Origin: CAVTOO01 sp963736355
Lineage (GTDB): Bacteria > Pseudomonadota > Alphaproteobacteria > Rhizobiales > Xanthobacteraceae
Reading direction: 5' to 3'
Assembly: GCA_963736355.1 (NCBI GenBank)
Contig: CAVTOO010000007.1
Coordinates: 186,001-250,000, forward strand
DNA length: 64,000 nt
This document shows, one piece after another, positions 9,116 through 17,572 of the stretch (position 1 is its first letter; each line of letters opens with the position of its first letter). The notes beneath the pieces were generated by a model. That model searched no databases and was not told the origin of the DNA. It was given only the letters and a program-made list of their open reading frames with translations. The position numbers were made by a program, and so were the translations under genes.

Positions 9116-9607
9116 TTAGCTCGCCTTCTGCTCGGCTTCTTCTTCAACCGGAGCGAGAAGCTTGACCGATCCGCCGGCCTTCTCGACCGCGGCGATCGCC
9201 GACTTGGACGCGCCGTAAACTTCGAAAGCGACCTTGGACTTGATCTCGCCGGTGCCGAGCAGACGAAGGCCGGCCTTGGCACGGCGCAGCACGCCCGCCT
9301 CAACCAGCGATGCGACCGTCACGACAGCCTTCGCATCGATCTTGCCGGCATCAATCGCGGCCTGAACCTTGCCGATATTGATCTCGTTATAATCCTTGCG
9401 GAAGATGTTGTTGAAGCCGCGCTTGGGCAGACGGCGATGCATCGGCATCTGACCGCCTTCGAAGCCCTTGATGCGCACGCCCGAACGCGCGGTCTGGCCC
9501 TTGCCGCCGCGACCTGCGGTCTTGCCCTTGCCTGAACCGATGCCGCGTCCGACACGCATGCGCTTCTTGCGCGAGCCGGGATTGTCGGCGAGATCTGAGA
9601 GCCTCAT
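9116..9607 (-). CDS. rplO: 50S ribosomal protein L15
   Basis: L15 is a late-assembly protein of the large subunit. The frame gives 163 residues starting MRLSDLADNPGSRKKRMRVG, followed by the glycine-rich RGIGSGKGKTAGRGGKGQ that marks the family and the GGQMPMHRRLPKRGF segment. It is slightly longer than in enterobacteria because of an acidic C-terminal end (PVEEEAEQKAS). It sits between rpmD and secY. Confidence 0.97.
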   Translation of the reverse strand: MRLSDLADNPGSRKKRMRVGRGIGSGKGKTAGRGGKGQTARSGVRIKGFEGGQMPMHRRLPKRGFNNIFRKDYNEINIGKVQAAIDAGKIDAKAVVTVASLVEAGVLRRAKAGLRLLGTGEIKSKVAFEVYGASKSAIAAVEKAGGSVKLLAPVEEEAEQKAS

Positions 9608-9628
9608 CGCCCTATCTCCTCAATATTC

Positions 9629-9833
9629 TTACTTGTCCGCAACAACGCGGACGAGATGTTTGACTTTTTCGATCATGCCGCGCGCCGCCGGGGTATCCAG
9701 CACTTCGGCGGTACGGCCGATCTTGTTGAGCCCCAGGCCCACAAGAGTTCGCACGCTGCGAAGCGTGACGGCGGATCGGACTTCCGATCTGCTCGACCTT
9801 GATCTTCGAATTCGTCTTCGCGGCCTTAGCCAT
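9629..9833 (-). CDS. rpmD: 50S ribosomal protein L30; one indel near 9753
   Basis: The start MAKAAKTNSKIKVEQIGSPI is followed by RRHASQRA, after which an extra base near 9753 breaks the frame. Corrected, the protein continues TLVGLGLNKIGRTAEVLD and ends LVRVVADK at 9629, about 67 residues, the usual bacterial L30 size. It lies between rpsE and rplO, the expected spc-operon position. The break is best explained as a sequence error. Confidence 0.92.
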
Positions 9834-9858
9834 GATCTAAGCTCCCTATCCGCCGAAA

Positions 9859-10438
9859 TTAATCGGCAGACGCTTCGGCGTCGCCGCCGAGACGGCGCGA
9901 CTGCAAGGTGGACACTTTAAGGCTGCGGCGATTGGCGACCGAACGCGGCAAATCCTGATGCTTCAGCGCGTCGAACGTGGCGCGAACCATGTTGTAGGGG
10001 TTCGACGAGCCGAGCGACTTCGCGACGACATCCTGCATACCGAGCGTTTCGAACACGGCGCGCATCGGGCCGCCGGCGATGATGCCGGTGCCGGGAGGCG
10101 CTGCGCGCAGGAACACCTTGCCCGCGCCGTGACGGCCGGCAACGTCGTGATGCAGCGTGCGACCCTCGCGCAGCGGAACGCGCGTCAGGTTGCGCTTGGC
10201 AGAAGTCCGTCGCCTTGCGGATGGCTTCCGGCACTTCACGCGCCTTGCCGTGACCGAAACCGACACGGCCCTTCTGGTCGCCGACGACGACCAGCGCGGC
10301 AAAGCCGAAACGCCGACCGCCCTTGACCACCTTGGCCACGCGATTGATGTGGACGAGCTTGTCGACGAACTCGCTGTCGCGCTCTTCGCGATTCCCGGAG
10401 CGTTCGCGTCCGCCGCCGCGTTCCCGTTCTGCTGCCAT
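9859..10438 (-). CDS. rpsE: 30S ribosomal protein S5; one indel near 10204
   Basis: S5 helps maintain decoding fidelity. The N-terminal part (MAAERERGGGRERSG, then FVDKLVHINRVAKVVKGG and GFAALVVVGDQKGRVGFG) and the C-terminal part (RNLTRVPLREGRTLHHDV to RRLGGDAEASAD) lie in different frames because of one extra base near 10204, between KATD and SAKRNLTR. After correction the protein is about 192 residues, a normal alphaproteobacterial S5 with a charged N-terminal extension. Flanked by rplR and rpmD. Confidence 0.95.
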
Positions 10439-10485
10439 GGTTCTATCCGTTCCGTTCGAGCCGCGAGGCTCTTTCCTTAAATGAC

Positions 10486-10848
10486 TTAGAAGCTAAGACC
10501 GCCCTCACGGGCGGCGTCGGCGAGCGCCTTGACGCGCCCATGATAAAGATAACCGCCGCGATCAAAGATGACTTCCTTGACGCCGTTCTTCACCGCGCGC
10601 TCGGCAACGAGCTTGCCGACAGCCTTCGCGGCCTCGACATCGGCACCGGTCTTGGCGCCCTCGCGCATCGGCTTCTCAAGCGACGAGGCCGAAGCCACCG
10701 TCACGCCCTTCGCATCGTCGATGATCTGGGCATAGATGTGCTTGGACGAACGAAACACCGACAGACGCGGACGGCCATAGGCCGCACGGCGCAACTGCAT
10801 GCGCACACGCTTGTCGCGGCGGGCGTTCGTGACACTGAGCTTCGACAT
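10486..10848 (-). CDS. rplR: 50S ribosomal protein L18
   Basis: L18 binds 5S rRNA. The frame gives 120 residues starting MSKLSVTNARRDKRVR, with the family blocks RLSVFRSSKHIYAQIIDD and VIFDRGGYLYHGRVKALAD. The length is typical. It follows rplF by 11 bp and precedes rpsE. Confidence 0.98.
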   Translation of the reverse strand: MSKLSVTNARRDKRVRMQLRRAAYGRPRLSVFRSSKHIYAQIIDDAKGVTVASASSLEKPMREGAKTGADVEAAKAVGKLVAERAVKNGVKEVIFDRGGYLYHGRVKALADAAREGGLSF

Positions 10849-10859
10849 AACCGGCTCCG

Positions 10860-11393
10860 TTACTTCTTCTTGCCTTCCTTGCGGAAGATGAATTCATCAG
10901 AATACTTGACGCCCTTGCCCTTGTACGGCTCCGGCCCGCGATAGTCGCGGATCTCGGCGGCAACCTGGCCGACGCGCTGGCGATCAATGCCAGTGACGAC
11001 GATTTCGGTCGGCTTCGGGGTCACGACCGCGATGCCTTCCGGGATCGCGTAGTTCACGTCGTGGCTGTAACCGAGCGACAGCTGCAGGACCTTGCCCTGC
11101 ACCGCGGCGCGATAACCGACGCCGTTGATCTCAAGCTTCTTCTCGAAGCCCTTGGTCACACCGGTGACGATGTTGGCGAGGTTCGCACGCGAGGTGCCGT
11201 ACATCGAACGCGCACGCTTGGTCTCGCTGCGCGGCGCAACCGTGAGCGCACCGGAGTCGAGCTTCACGCTGACGTCGTCATGCAGGACGATCTCGAGCTG
11301 GCCCTTCGGGCCTTTGATCTTGACCATCTGGCCGTCCACGGTGGCGGTGACGCCAGTGGGGACCGGAACAGGTCGTTTGCCAATGCGGGACAT
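10860..11393 (-). CDS. rplF: 50S ribosomal protein L6
   Basis: L6 lies near the factor-binding region of the large subunit. The 177-residue frame begins MSRIGKRPVPVPTGV and contains the C-terminal signature PEPYKGKGVKYSDEFI. Both L6 repeats are recognisable. It is placed between rpsH (15 bp upstream) and rplR. Confidence 0.98.
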   Translation of the reverse strand: MSRIGKRPVPVPTGVTATVDGQMVKIKGPKGQLEIVLHDDVSVKLDSGALTVAPRSETKRARSMYGTSRANLANIVTGVTKGFEKKLEINGVGYRAAVQGKVLQLSLGYSHDVNYAIPEGIAVVTPKPTEIVVTGIDRQRVGQVAAEIRDYRGPEPYKGKGVKYSDEFIFRKEGKKK

Positions 11394-11408
11394 GTTTCTT
11401 CGCCTCGC

Positions 11409-11801
11409 TTAGAACACTGTGAAGAGAATTTCGCCGCCCACATTCGCGTCACGCGCGTCGTGGTCAGCCATAATTCCCTTCGGCGTGGACAGGATTGCAA
11501 CACCCAGTCCATTGTTGATGCGCGGCAGGTTGCGCACCGATGCGTAAACGCGGCGACCAGGCTTCGACACCCGCTCGATTTCGCGGATGACCGGCTCGCC
11601 GTCAAAATACTTCAGCTCGATCTCGAGCTCGCTCTTGCCGCCGGCATGATCGACGGCGGTGTAGCCGCGGATGTAGCCTTCGTTCTTGAGCACTTCGAGC
11701 ACATTGGCGCGCATCTTCGAGCCAGGCGTCGAAACCTTGGACTTCGACCGCATCTGAGCGTTGCGGATACGGGTGATCATGTCGCCGATCGGATCGTTCA
11801 T
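11409..11801 (-). CDS. rpsH: 30S ribosomal protein S8
   Basis: S8 binds the central domain of 16S rRNA and in many bacteria represses the spc operon. The frame gives 130 residues starting MNDPIGDMITRIRNAQ, with the C-terminal GLGVAILSTPKGIMAD block. It sits between rpsN and rplF. I could not define an S8-binding mRNA element near rplE by eye. Confidence 0.98.
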   Translation of the reverse strand: MNDPIGDMITRIRNAQMRSKSKVSTPGSKMRANVLEVLKNEGYIRGYTAVDHAGGKSELEIELKYFDGEPVIREIERVSKPGRRVYASVRNLPRINNGLGVAILSTPKGIMADHDARDANVGGEILFTVF

Positions 11802-11814
11802 GACATGCCCTCCC

Positions 11815-12121
11815 TTACCAGCTCGACTTTACAAGGCCTGGAATCAGGCCCTTGGAGCCGAGTTCGCGCAGCGCGATACGGCTCAGCTTGTGCTTGCGAT
11901 AGACGCCGCGCGGACGACCGGTGAGTTCGCAACGGTTGCGAATGCGGGTCTTCGAGGAATTGCGCGGCACCTGGGCGAGCTTGAGCGACGCCTCGAAGCG
12001 ATCTTCCATCGGCTTCGACTGGTCCATGACGATCGCCTTCAACCGCGCGCGCCGGCCAGCAAACTGCTTGGCCATGCGCCCGGCGCCGGTTGTTCTTCTC
12101 GATAGAACTCTTCTTCGCCAT
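11815..12121 (-). CDS. rpsN: 30S ribosomal protein S14; one indel near 12079
   Basis: The start MAKKSSIEKNNRRR lies in one frame and the rest (MAKQFAGRRARLKAIV to GLIPGLVKSSW) in another, because of one extra base near 12079. The corrected protein is 101 residues, the long zinc-free type of S14: the CxxC pairs of the short type are absent. It lies between rplE and rpsH. Confidence 0.94.
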
Positions 12122-12165
12122 CTATCTCTCCTCGACCTTTCCGCGTTTGAGAGGCGTAAAGCCCC

Positions 12166-12724
12166 TCACTGCCGGAACGGGAAATTGAATGCGGTGAGCA
12201 GCGCGCGTGCCTCTTCGTCGTTACGCGCGGTCGTGCAAACGGTGATGTCCATGCCCCAGGTTTCGCCGGTCTTGTCGTAGTCGATTTCCGGGAAAATGAT
12301 GTGTTCCTTGATGCCGAGCGAATAATTGCCGCCGCCATCGAAGCTCTTGGGATTGAGGCCGCGGAAATCTCGCACGCGCGGCAGTGCGATGTTCACCAGA
12401 CGGTCGATGAACTCGTACATGCGCGTCTTGCGCAGCGTCACCTTGGCGCCGATCGCCTGGCCTTCGCGCAGCTTGTAGGTCGCGATCGCCTTGCGGGCAT
12501 GCGTGATGATCGGCTTCTGGCCGGAAATCAGCGCGAGATCGGCGGCCGCGAGTTCGACCTTCTTGCGGTCGCTGACGGCTTCGCCGATGCCCATGTTGAG
12601 CACGACCTTGTCCAGCGACGGCACCTGCAGCGGATTGGCATAGCCAAACTGCTCGGTCAGAGCCTTGCGGATCGACCTCGTCAAATTGCGCCTTCAGGCG
12701 CGGAACGTACGCGGTCTCAGCCAT
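12166..12724 (-). CDS. rplE: 50S ribosomal protein L5; one indel near 12674
   Basis: L5 binds 5S rRNA and contacts the P-site tRNA and S13. The true start is the ATG at 12724 (MAETAYVPRLKAQFDEV), which overlaps the end of rplX by 8 bp. An extra base near 12674 breaks the frame, which then continues IRKALTEQFGYANPLQVP to the end at 12166. The corrected length is about 185 residues. Conserved blocks include KVVLNMGIGEAVSD and MDITVCTTARNDEEAR. Confidence 0.95.
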
Positions 12725-13034
12725 CGATCTCTGCTCCGGAACGCTTGGCAACACGCACTTTTTTGCCGTCCTTCAAAACCTTGAAGCCGACGCGCGTCGC
12801 CTTGCCGCCCTTGGGGTCGGCCAGCGCGATATTGGAAATGTGAATCGGCAACTCCTTGGAGATGATGCCGCCTTCCTGCTGCGCCGTCTGCTTCTGATGG
12901 CGCTTCACGAGATTGACACCGCGCACGGTGGCGCGATGATCAGCGGTGTGGATCTCCACCACCTCGCCGCTCCGGCCCTTGTCGCGGCCGGAAATGACGA
13001 CGACCTTGTCGCCCTTTCGAATTTTGGCCGCCAT
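12717..13034 (-). CDS. rplX: 50S ribosomal protein L24
   Basis: L24 starts assembly of the large subunit. The 105-residue frame has the KOW motif near the start (KIRKGDKVVVISGRDKGRSG) and VRGVNLVKRHQKQT. Its ATG overlaps the rplN stop by one base and its end overlaps the rplE start by 8 bp, so translation of the three genes is probably coupled. Confidence 0.98.
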   Translation of the reverse strand: MAAKIRKGDKVVVISGRDKGRSGEVVEIHTADHRATVRGVNLVKRHQKQTAQQEGGIISKELPIHISNIALADPKGGKATRVGFKVLKDGKKVRVAKRSGAEIDG

Positions 13035-13402
13035 TACAGCACCTCCGGCGCAAGCGAAATGATCTTCATGTGGTTCTTCGCGCGCAGTTCGCGCGGCACC
13101 GGTCCGAAGATACGCGTGCCGATCGGCTCCGACTGACCATTGATCAGAACGGCGGCGTTGCGATCAAAGCGGATCACCGAGCCATCGGCCCGGCGAATGT
13201 CCTTGGCGACGCGAACGACGATGGCCTTCATGACCTCGCCCTTCTTCACCTTGCCACGCGGAATCGCTTCCTTCACCGACACGACGATCGTGTCGCCGAC
13301 GGAGGCATACCGACGCTTTGAGCCACCAAGCACCTTGATGCACATGACACGGCGCGCACCGGAATTGTCGGCGACGTCGAGGTTAGTCTGCATCTGGATC
13401 AT
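13034..13402 (-). CDS. rplN: 50S ribosomal protein L14
   Basis: L14 is at the subunit interface. The 122-residue frame begins MIQMQTNLDVADNSGAR and contains the signature RADGSVIRFDRNAAVLIN and the FGPVPRELR end block. Length and sequence are standard. It follows rpsQ by about 70 bp and overlaps rplX by one base. Confidence 0.98.
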   Translation of the reverse strand: MIQMQTNLDVADNSGARRVMCIKVLGGSKRRYASVGDTIVVSVKEAIPRGKVKKGEVMKAIVVRVAKDIRRADGSVIRFDRNAAVLINGQSEPIGTRIFGPVPRELRAKNHMKIISLAPEVL

Positions 13403-13471
13403 GAGATCCTCGTCTTCTTTCTGTGTCTGCCGAAAGCCTCAGGGCCCCCGGCTATCCCCTTGCGCGAACGC

Positions 13472-13720
13472 TCAGGCGGTTTTTTTCTTTTCGCCCTGGA
13501 CGACCGTCCAGCACTTCAACTTCGAAATCGGCCGGCTCTCTTCGATCCGGACGATGTCACCCACCGAGAACTCGTTGTTCTCGTCATGGGCGTGGTAATT
13601 CTTCGAGCGACGGATCGTCTTCTTGTAGATCGGGTGCATAAAGCGGCGCTCGACCTTCACGACAACAGTTTTGGCCTGCTTGTCGCTGACGACGACGCCC
13701 TGGAGAGTACGCTTCGGCAT
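13472..13720 (-). CDS. rpsQ: 30S ribosomal protein S17
   Basis: The protein starts MPKRTLQGVVVSDKQAKT at the ATG at 13720 and has 82 residues. The OB-fold blocks VVVKVERRFMHPIYKK and NEFSVGDIVRIEESRPIS are family hallmarks. It lies between rpmC (10 bp) and rplN. Confidence 0.98.
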   Translation of the reverse strand: MPKRTLQGVVVSDKQAKTVVVKVERRFMHPIYKKTIRRSKNYHAHDENNEFSVGDIVRIEESRPISKLKCWTVVQGEKKKTA

Positions 13721-13730
13721 CGATGCCCCC

Positions 13731-13946
13731 TTACTTCTTCTTGGGCTGCGCCAGGCTCTTTTGCCGGGCGACAGTCTTGATGCGCGCAATGTCGCGCCGT
13801 GCTTCGCGCAGACGCGCGGTGTTCTCGAGCTGACCGGTGGCGCGCTGGAAGCGCAGGTTGAAGCGCTCCTTCTTCAGCTTGAGCACCTCGTCGTTCATCT
13901 GGTCGGCGCTCATGGCGCGGATATCGTCGATCTTGATGTCGGCCAT
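13731..13946 (-). CDS. rpmC: 50S ribosomal protein L29
   Basis: L29 is at the exit tunnel and helps form the docking site for trigger factor and SRP. The 71-residue protein starts MADIKIDDIRAMSADQM; an ATG two codons earlier, overlapping the rplP stop, is also possible. The family block KKERFNLRFQRATGQL is present. It lies between rplP and rpsQ. Confidence 0.97.
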   Translation of the reverse strand: MADIKIDDIRAMSADQMNDEVLKLKKERFNLRFQRATGQLENTARLREARRDIARIKTVARQKSLAQPKKK

Positions 13947-13951
13947 CGTCA

Positions 13952-14365
13952 TTACTCCGCGATGCGCGATACGAAGCGCGTCTTGATCGGAAGCTTCGCA
14001 GCGGCGAGCGTGAGAGCCTCGCGCGCGATATCGATCGAAACGCCGTCGATCTCGAAGATCACCCGGCCCGGCTTGACGCGCGCGACCCACAGCTCAGGCG
14101 TACCCTTGCCCGAGCCCATTCGCACTTCGGCAGGCTTCTTGGACACCGGCAGATCCGGGAAAATGCGGATCCAGACGCGGCCGGCACGCTTCATGTGACG
14201 GGTCAGCGCGCGGCGAGCGGCTTCGATCTGTCGTGCCGTCAGACGCTCCGGGGCCATCGCCTTCAGACCGAACTGACCGAACGACAACGTCGCGCCAGAG
14301 GTCGCAAGACCGTGGATACGGCCCTTATGCGCCTTCCGGAACTTCGTCTTCTTGGGTTGCATCAT
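13952..14365 (-). CDS. rplP: 50S ribosomal protein L16
   Basis: L16 lies near the A site and the 5S rRNA. The 137-residue frame starts MMQPKKTKFRKAHKGR, where the second Met may be the translated start. The conserved RARRALTRHMKR-like block and MGSGKGTPELWVARVKPG are present. It follows rpsC by 36 bp. Confidence 0.98.
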   Translation of the reverse strand: MMQPKKTKFRKAHKGRIHGLATSGATLSFGQFGLKAMAPERLTARQIEAARRALTRHMKRAGRVWIRIFPDLPVSKKPAEVRMGSGKGTPELWVARVKPGRVIFEIDGVSIDIAREALTLAAAKLPIKTRFVSRIAE

Positions 14366-14401
14366 GGCTTACGCCCTCAAACCTTCTAAAAGCTCTGTCG
14401 A

Positions 14402-15109
14402 TCAGGCCGCGTCGCGACGGGGGCGCGAAGAGCCACCGGCCTCGGCTTCGGCCATCTTCTTGTCCTGCGCCATCGGATCGTGCTCAAGGATTTCGCCCTT
14501 GAAGATCCAGACCTTGACGCCGCAGGTGCCGAACGTGGTGAAGGCAGTCGCGACGCCGTAGTCGACGTCGGCGCGCAGCGTATGCAGCGGCACGCGGCCT
14601 TCGCGATACCACTCAAGGCGCGCGATTTCGGCACCGCCGAGACGGCCCGAGCAATTGATACGAATGCCGCCGGCGCCAAGACGCATCGCCGACTGCACCG
14701 CGCGCTTCATGGCGCGGCGGAACGCGACACGGCGCTCGAGCTGCTGGGCGATCGACTCGGCGACCAGCGTGGCATCGAGTTCCGGCTTGCGGATTTCGAC
14801 GATGTTGAGCGTGACATCGCTATCGGTGATGTCGGCAACCTTCTTGCGAAGCTTGTCGATGTCGGCGCCCTTCTTGCCGATGACGACACCGGGGCGCGCA
14901 GAATGGATCGTGACGCGGCACTTCTTGTGCGGGCGCTCGATGACGATCCGCGCGACGGCTGCCTGCTTCAGCGCCTCGTGCAGGATCTCGCGGATCTGCA
15001 TGTCTTCGTGCAGCAACTTGCCGTAGTCATTCTTGCCGGCGTACCAGCGAGAATCCCAGGTCCGGTTGATGCCCAGACGCAGTCCGATCGGATTGACCTT
15101 CTGACCCAT
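14402..15109 (-). CDS. rpsC: 30S ribosomal protein S3
   Basis: S3 lines the mRNA entry channel and has helicase-assisting activity. The 235-residue frame starts MGQKVNPIGLRLGINR, with the KH domain (ARPGVVIGKKGADIDKLR) and the C-terminal block RINCSGRLGGAEIARLEW. It lies between rplV and rplP. Confidence 0.98.
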   Translation of the reverse strand: MGQKVNPIGLRLGINRTWDSRWYAGKNDYGKLLHEDMQIREILHEALKQAAVARIVIERPHKKCRVTIHSARPGVVIGKKGADIDKLRKKVADITDSDVTLNIVEIRKPELDATLVAESIAQQLERRVAFRRAMKRAVQSAMRLGAGGIRINCSGRLGGAEIARLEWYREGRVPLHTLRADVDYGVATAFTTFGTCGVKVWIFKGEILEHDPMAQDKKMAEAEAGGSSRPRRDAA

Positions 15110-15124
15110 CGTTCTCTCCCGCGC

Positions 15125-15505
15125 TTACGCGCTTGCCTCAACCTGACGCACAACAATCGTCAGGTGAGAAAATGGCTTGTACAACTTGCCGGCGCGTCCA
15201 CGGCTGCCCGGACGGAAACGCTTCATGACGATGCCCTTGGCGACATGCGCCTCGGACACGATCAGATCGTCGACGTCGAGATCGTGGTTGTTCTCAGCAT
15301 TGGCGATCGCTGACTCCAGGCACTTCTTCACGTCGACCGCGATCCGCTTGCGCGAAAACTGCAGGTCGGCGAGCGCGCTCGCAACCTTCTTGCCGCGGAT
15401 CAACTGGGCGACGAGGTTCAGCTTCTGCGGCGAGATGCGGATCATCCGCGCCACGGCCTTCGCCTCGTTGTCAGGGAGCTGACGCTCTCGCTTCGGCTTG
15501 CTCAT
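15125..15505 (-). CDS. rplV: 50S ribosomal protein L22
   Basis: L22 lines the exit tunnel through its long beta-hairpin. The 126-residue protein starts MSKPKRERQLPDNEAKAVAR at 15505, slightly longer at the N-terminus than in E. coli, and has the signature FRPGSRGRAGKLYKPFSHL in the hairpin region. It lies between rpsS and rpsC. Confidence 0.98.
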   Translation of the reverse strand: MSKPKRERQLPDNEAKAVARMIRISPQKLNLVAQLIRGKKVASALADLQFSRKRIAVDVKKCLESAIANAENNHDLDVDDLIVSEAHVAKGIVMKRFRPGSRGRAGKLYKPFSHLTIVVRQVEASA

Positions 15506-15515
15506 GACTTTGTCC

Positions 15516-15794
15516 TCAGGCCTTCTTGGCTTTCTTGTCGCCGGTATGGCCGTGGAATGTACGGGTCGGCGAGAACTCGCCGAACTTGTGGCCGACCATC
15601 TCCTCGTTGACCATAACGGGGACATGCTTCGCGCCGTTGTAGACGCCGAAGGTCAAGCCGACGAACTGCGGCAGGATCGTCGAGCGACGGCTCCAGATCT
15701 TGATGACGTCGTGACGGCCCGAACCGCGCGCCGCTTCTGCCTTCTTGAGGACAGAAGCTTCGACAAACGGGCCTTTCCACACCGAACGAACCAT
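15516..15794 (-). CDS. rpsS: 30S ribosomal protein S19
   Basis: S19 is in the head of the small subunit. The protein starts MVRSVWKGPFVEASVLKKAE at 15794 and has 92 residues. The signature FVGLTFGVYNGAKHVPV followed by GHKFGEFSPTRTFHGH is complete. It lies between rplB and rplV. Confidence 0.98.
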   Translation of the reverse strand: MVRSVWKGPFVEASVLKKAEAARGSGRHDVIKIWSRRSTILPQFVGLTFGVYNGAKHVPVMVNEEMVGHKFGEFSPTRTFHGHTGDKKAKKA

Positions 15795-15805
15795 GGGTGC
15801 GATCC

Positions 15806-16642
15806 TTACTTCTTCTTCCGCGCGTGGCGGCTTGCGAGAATGAATCTTGTGGTCGACTTGTTCTTGCGGGTCTTCTTGCCCTTGGTCGGGAAGCCCCACG
15901 GAGTGACCGGGTGACGACCGCCAGAGGTACGGCCTTCGCCGCCGCCGTGCGGATGGTCGATCGGGTTCATGGACACGCCGCGGTTATGCGGCTTGCGGCC
16001 GAGCCAGCGATTACGGCCGGCCTTGCCGATCGAGGTGTTCATGTGATCCGGGTTCGACACCGCGCCGATGGTGCCGACGCAGCGACCGTGAACGAGACGT
16101 TGTTCGCCCGAGTTCAGACGGACGATGACGTATTCGCCGTCACGGCCGACGATCTGGGCGTAGGTGCCGGCCGAACGTGCGAGCTGGCCGCCCTTGCCGA
16201 TCTTCAACTCGACATTGTGAATGATGGTGCCGACCGGCATGTTGCCGAGCGGCATCGAGTTGCCCGGCTTCACGTCGACGTAGTTGCCGGCGACGACGGT
16301 GTCGCCTTCGGCCAGACGCTGCGGCGCCAGGATGTAGGCGATCTCGCCGTCCTGGTACTTGATCAGCGCGATGAAAGCGGTGCGGTTCGGATCGTATTCA
16401 AGGCGCTCGACGCGCGCGGGCATGTCGAGCTTGGTGCGCTTGAAGTCGATCACGCGGTAGGCCTGCTTGTGGCCACCGCCGCGGAAACGCGAGGTGATGC
16501 GGCCGGTATTGCCGCGTCCGCCGGTCGCGTGCTGACCTTCGGTCAGCGTCTTGACCGGCTTGCCCTTGTACAGGGCCGAACGATCAACCAGAACCAGTTG
16601 GCGCTGGCCTGCCGTCGTCGGATTGAATTTTTTCAATGCCAT
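15806..16642 (-). CDS. rplB: 50S ribosomal protein L2
   Basis: L2 is needed for subunit association and peptidyl transfer. The 278-residue frame starts MALKKFNPTTAGQRQLVLV and contains the essential region with MNPIDHPHGGGEGRTSGG, including the conserved active-site histidine. It lies between rplW and rpsS. Confidence 0.99.
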   Translation of the reverse strand: MALKKFNPTTAGQRQLVLVDRSALYKGKPVKTLTEGQHATGGRGNTGRITSRFRGGGHKQAYRVIDFKRTKLDMPARVERLEYDPNRTAFIALIKYQDGEIAYILAPQRLAEGDTVVAGNYVDVKPGNSMPLGNMPVGTIIHNVELKIGKGGQLARSAGTYAQIVGRDGEYVIVRLNSGEQRLVHGRCVGTIGAVSNPDHMNTSIGKAGRNRWLGRKPHNRGVSMNPIDHPHGGGEGRTSGGRHPVTPWGFPTKGKKTRKNKSTTRFILASRHARKKK

Positions 16643-16654
16643 CGTCGTTGCGCC

Positions 16655-16954
16655 TTACAGTCCAGTGGTCACGTCGATGCGGTGACCTTCTTCGAGGGTC
16701 ACAACAGCGCGCTTGATGTTCGACTTCATGCCGATCATGCCGCGGAAAACCTTCATCTTGCCCTTGCGGACAAGCGTGTTGACCTTCTTCACCTTGACGT
16801 CGAACAGCTTCTCAACCGCTTCCTTGATCTGCGGCTTGGTCGCGTCGGTCGCCACATTGAAGACGACCTGATTGCGATCGGAAGCCATCGTCGCCTTTTC
16901 GGTGATGACCGGCGAGATGATGATGTCGTAGTGGCGCGGATCGGTGGTGCTCAT
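16655..16954 (-). CDS. rplW: 50S ribosomal protein L23
   Basis: L23 is the main docking site for trigger factor and SRP at the tunnel exit. The 99-residue frame starts MSTTDPRHYDIIISPVITEK and has the conserved FNVATDATKPQIKEAVEKLF block. The ATG overlaps the rplD stop as ATGA. Confidence 0.98.
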   Translation of the reverse strand: MSTTDPRHYDIIISPVITEKATMASDRNQVVFNVATDATKPQIKEAVEKLFDVKVKKVNTLVRKGKMKVFRGMIGMKSNIKRAVVTLEEGHRIDVTTGL

Positions 16955-17571
16955 TTGAAGCGCGCCTCCAACGCATCGACCGCAGCCTTGGTCAGCACCA
17001 GAGTCTTGCGGCGCAGGATGTCGTAAACATTGATGCCCTGGATCGGCAGCACGTCGATATTGGGAATGTTGCGCGCGGCGTTGCGGAAGCCCTCATTGAC
17101 CTCCGCGCCGTCGATGATCAGCGCGCTGACGAAACCGAGCTTCTCGAAGTGACCGGCAAGCGCCTTGGTCTTGGCGTCCTTGAGCGAGGCGTTCTCGATG
17201 ATGATGAGACCGCCGTCCTTGGCCTTGGCCGAGAGCGCATGCTTGAGCGCGAGCGCACGGACCTTCTTGGGCAGGTCGATGGCATGGCTGCGCACGACCG
17301 GACCGAAGGCGCGACCACCGCCGCGGAACTGCGGCACGCGGGCGGAACCGTGACGAGCACCGCCGGTGCCCTTCTGCTTGTACATCTTCTTGCCGGTACG
17401 CCAGATCTCGGCGCGGCCCTTGGCCTTATGAGTGCCGGCCTGACGCTTGGCGAGCTGCCAGTGAATGCAGCGCTGAATCAGATCTTTGCGCGGCTCAAGG
17501 CCGAAGATCGCATCCGGAAGGGTGACCGAACCGGCCGCCGTTCCTTCGAGCGTGGTGACTTTCAGTTCCAT
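16951..17571 (-). CDS. rplD: 50S ribosomal protein L4
   Basis: L4 is a tunnel-constriction protein and the autoregulator of the S10 operon in enterobacteria. I place the start at 17571 (MELKVTTLEGTAAGSV), giving 206 residues. The tunnel loop KQKGTGGARHGSARVPQFRG is conserved. One base separates it from the rplC stop; it overlaps rplW by 4 bp. Confidence 0.97.
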   Translation of the reverse strand: MELKVTTLEGTAAGSVTLPDAIFGLEPRKDLIQRCIHWQLAKRQAGTHKAKGRAEIWRTGKKMYKQKGTGGARHGSARVPQFRGGGRAFGPVVRSHAIDLPKKVRALALKHALSAKAKDGGLIIIENASLKDAKTKALAGHFEKLGFVSALIIDGAEVNEGFRNAARNIPNIDVLPIQGINVYDILRRKTLVLTKAAVDALEARFK

Positions 17572-17572
17572 C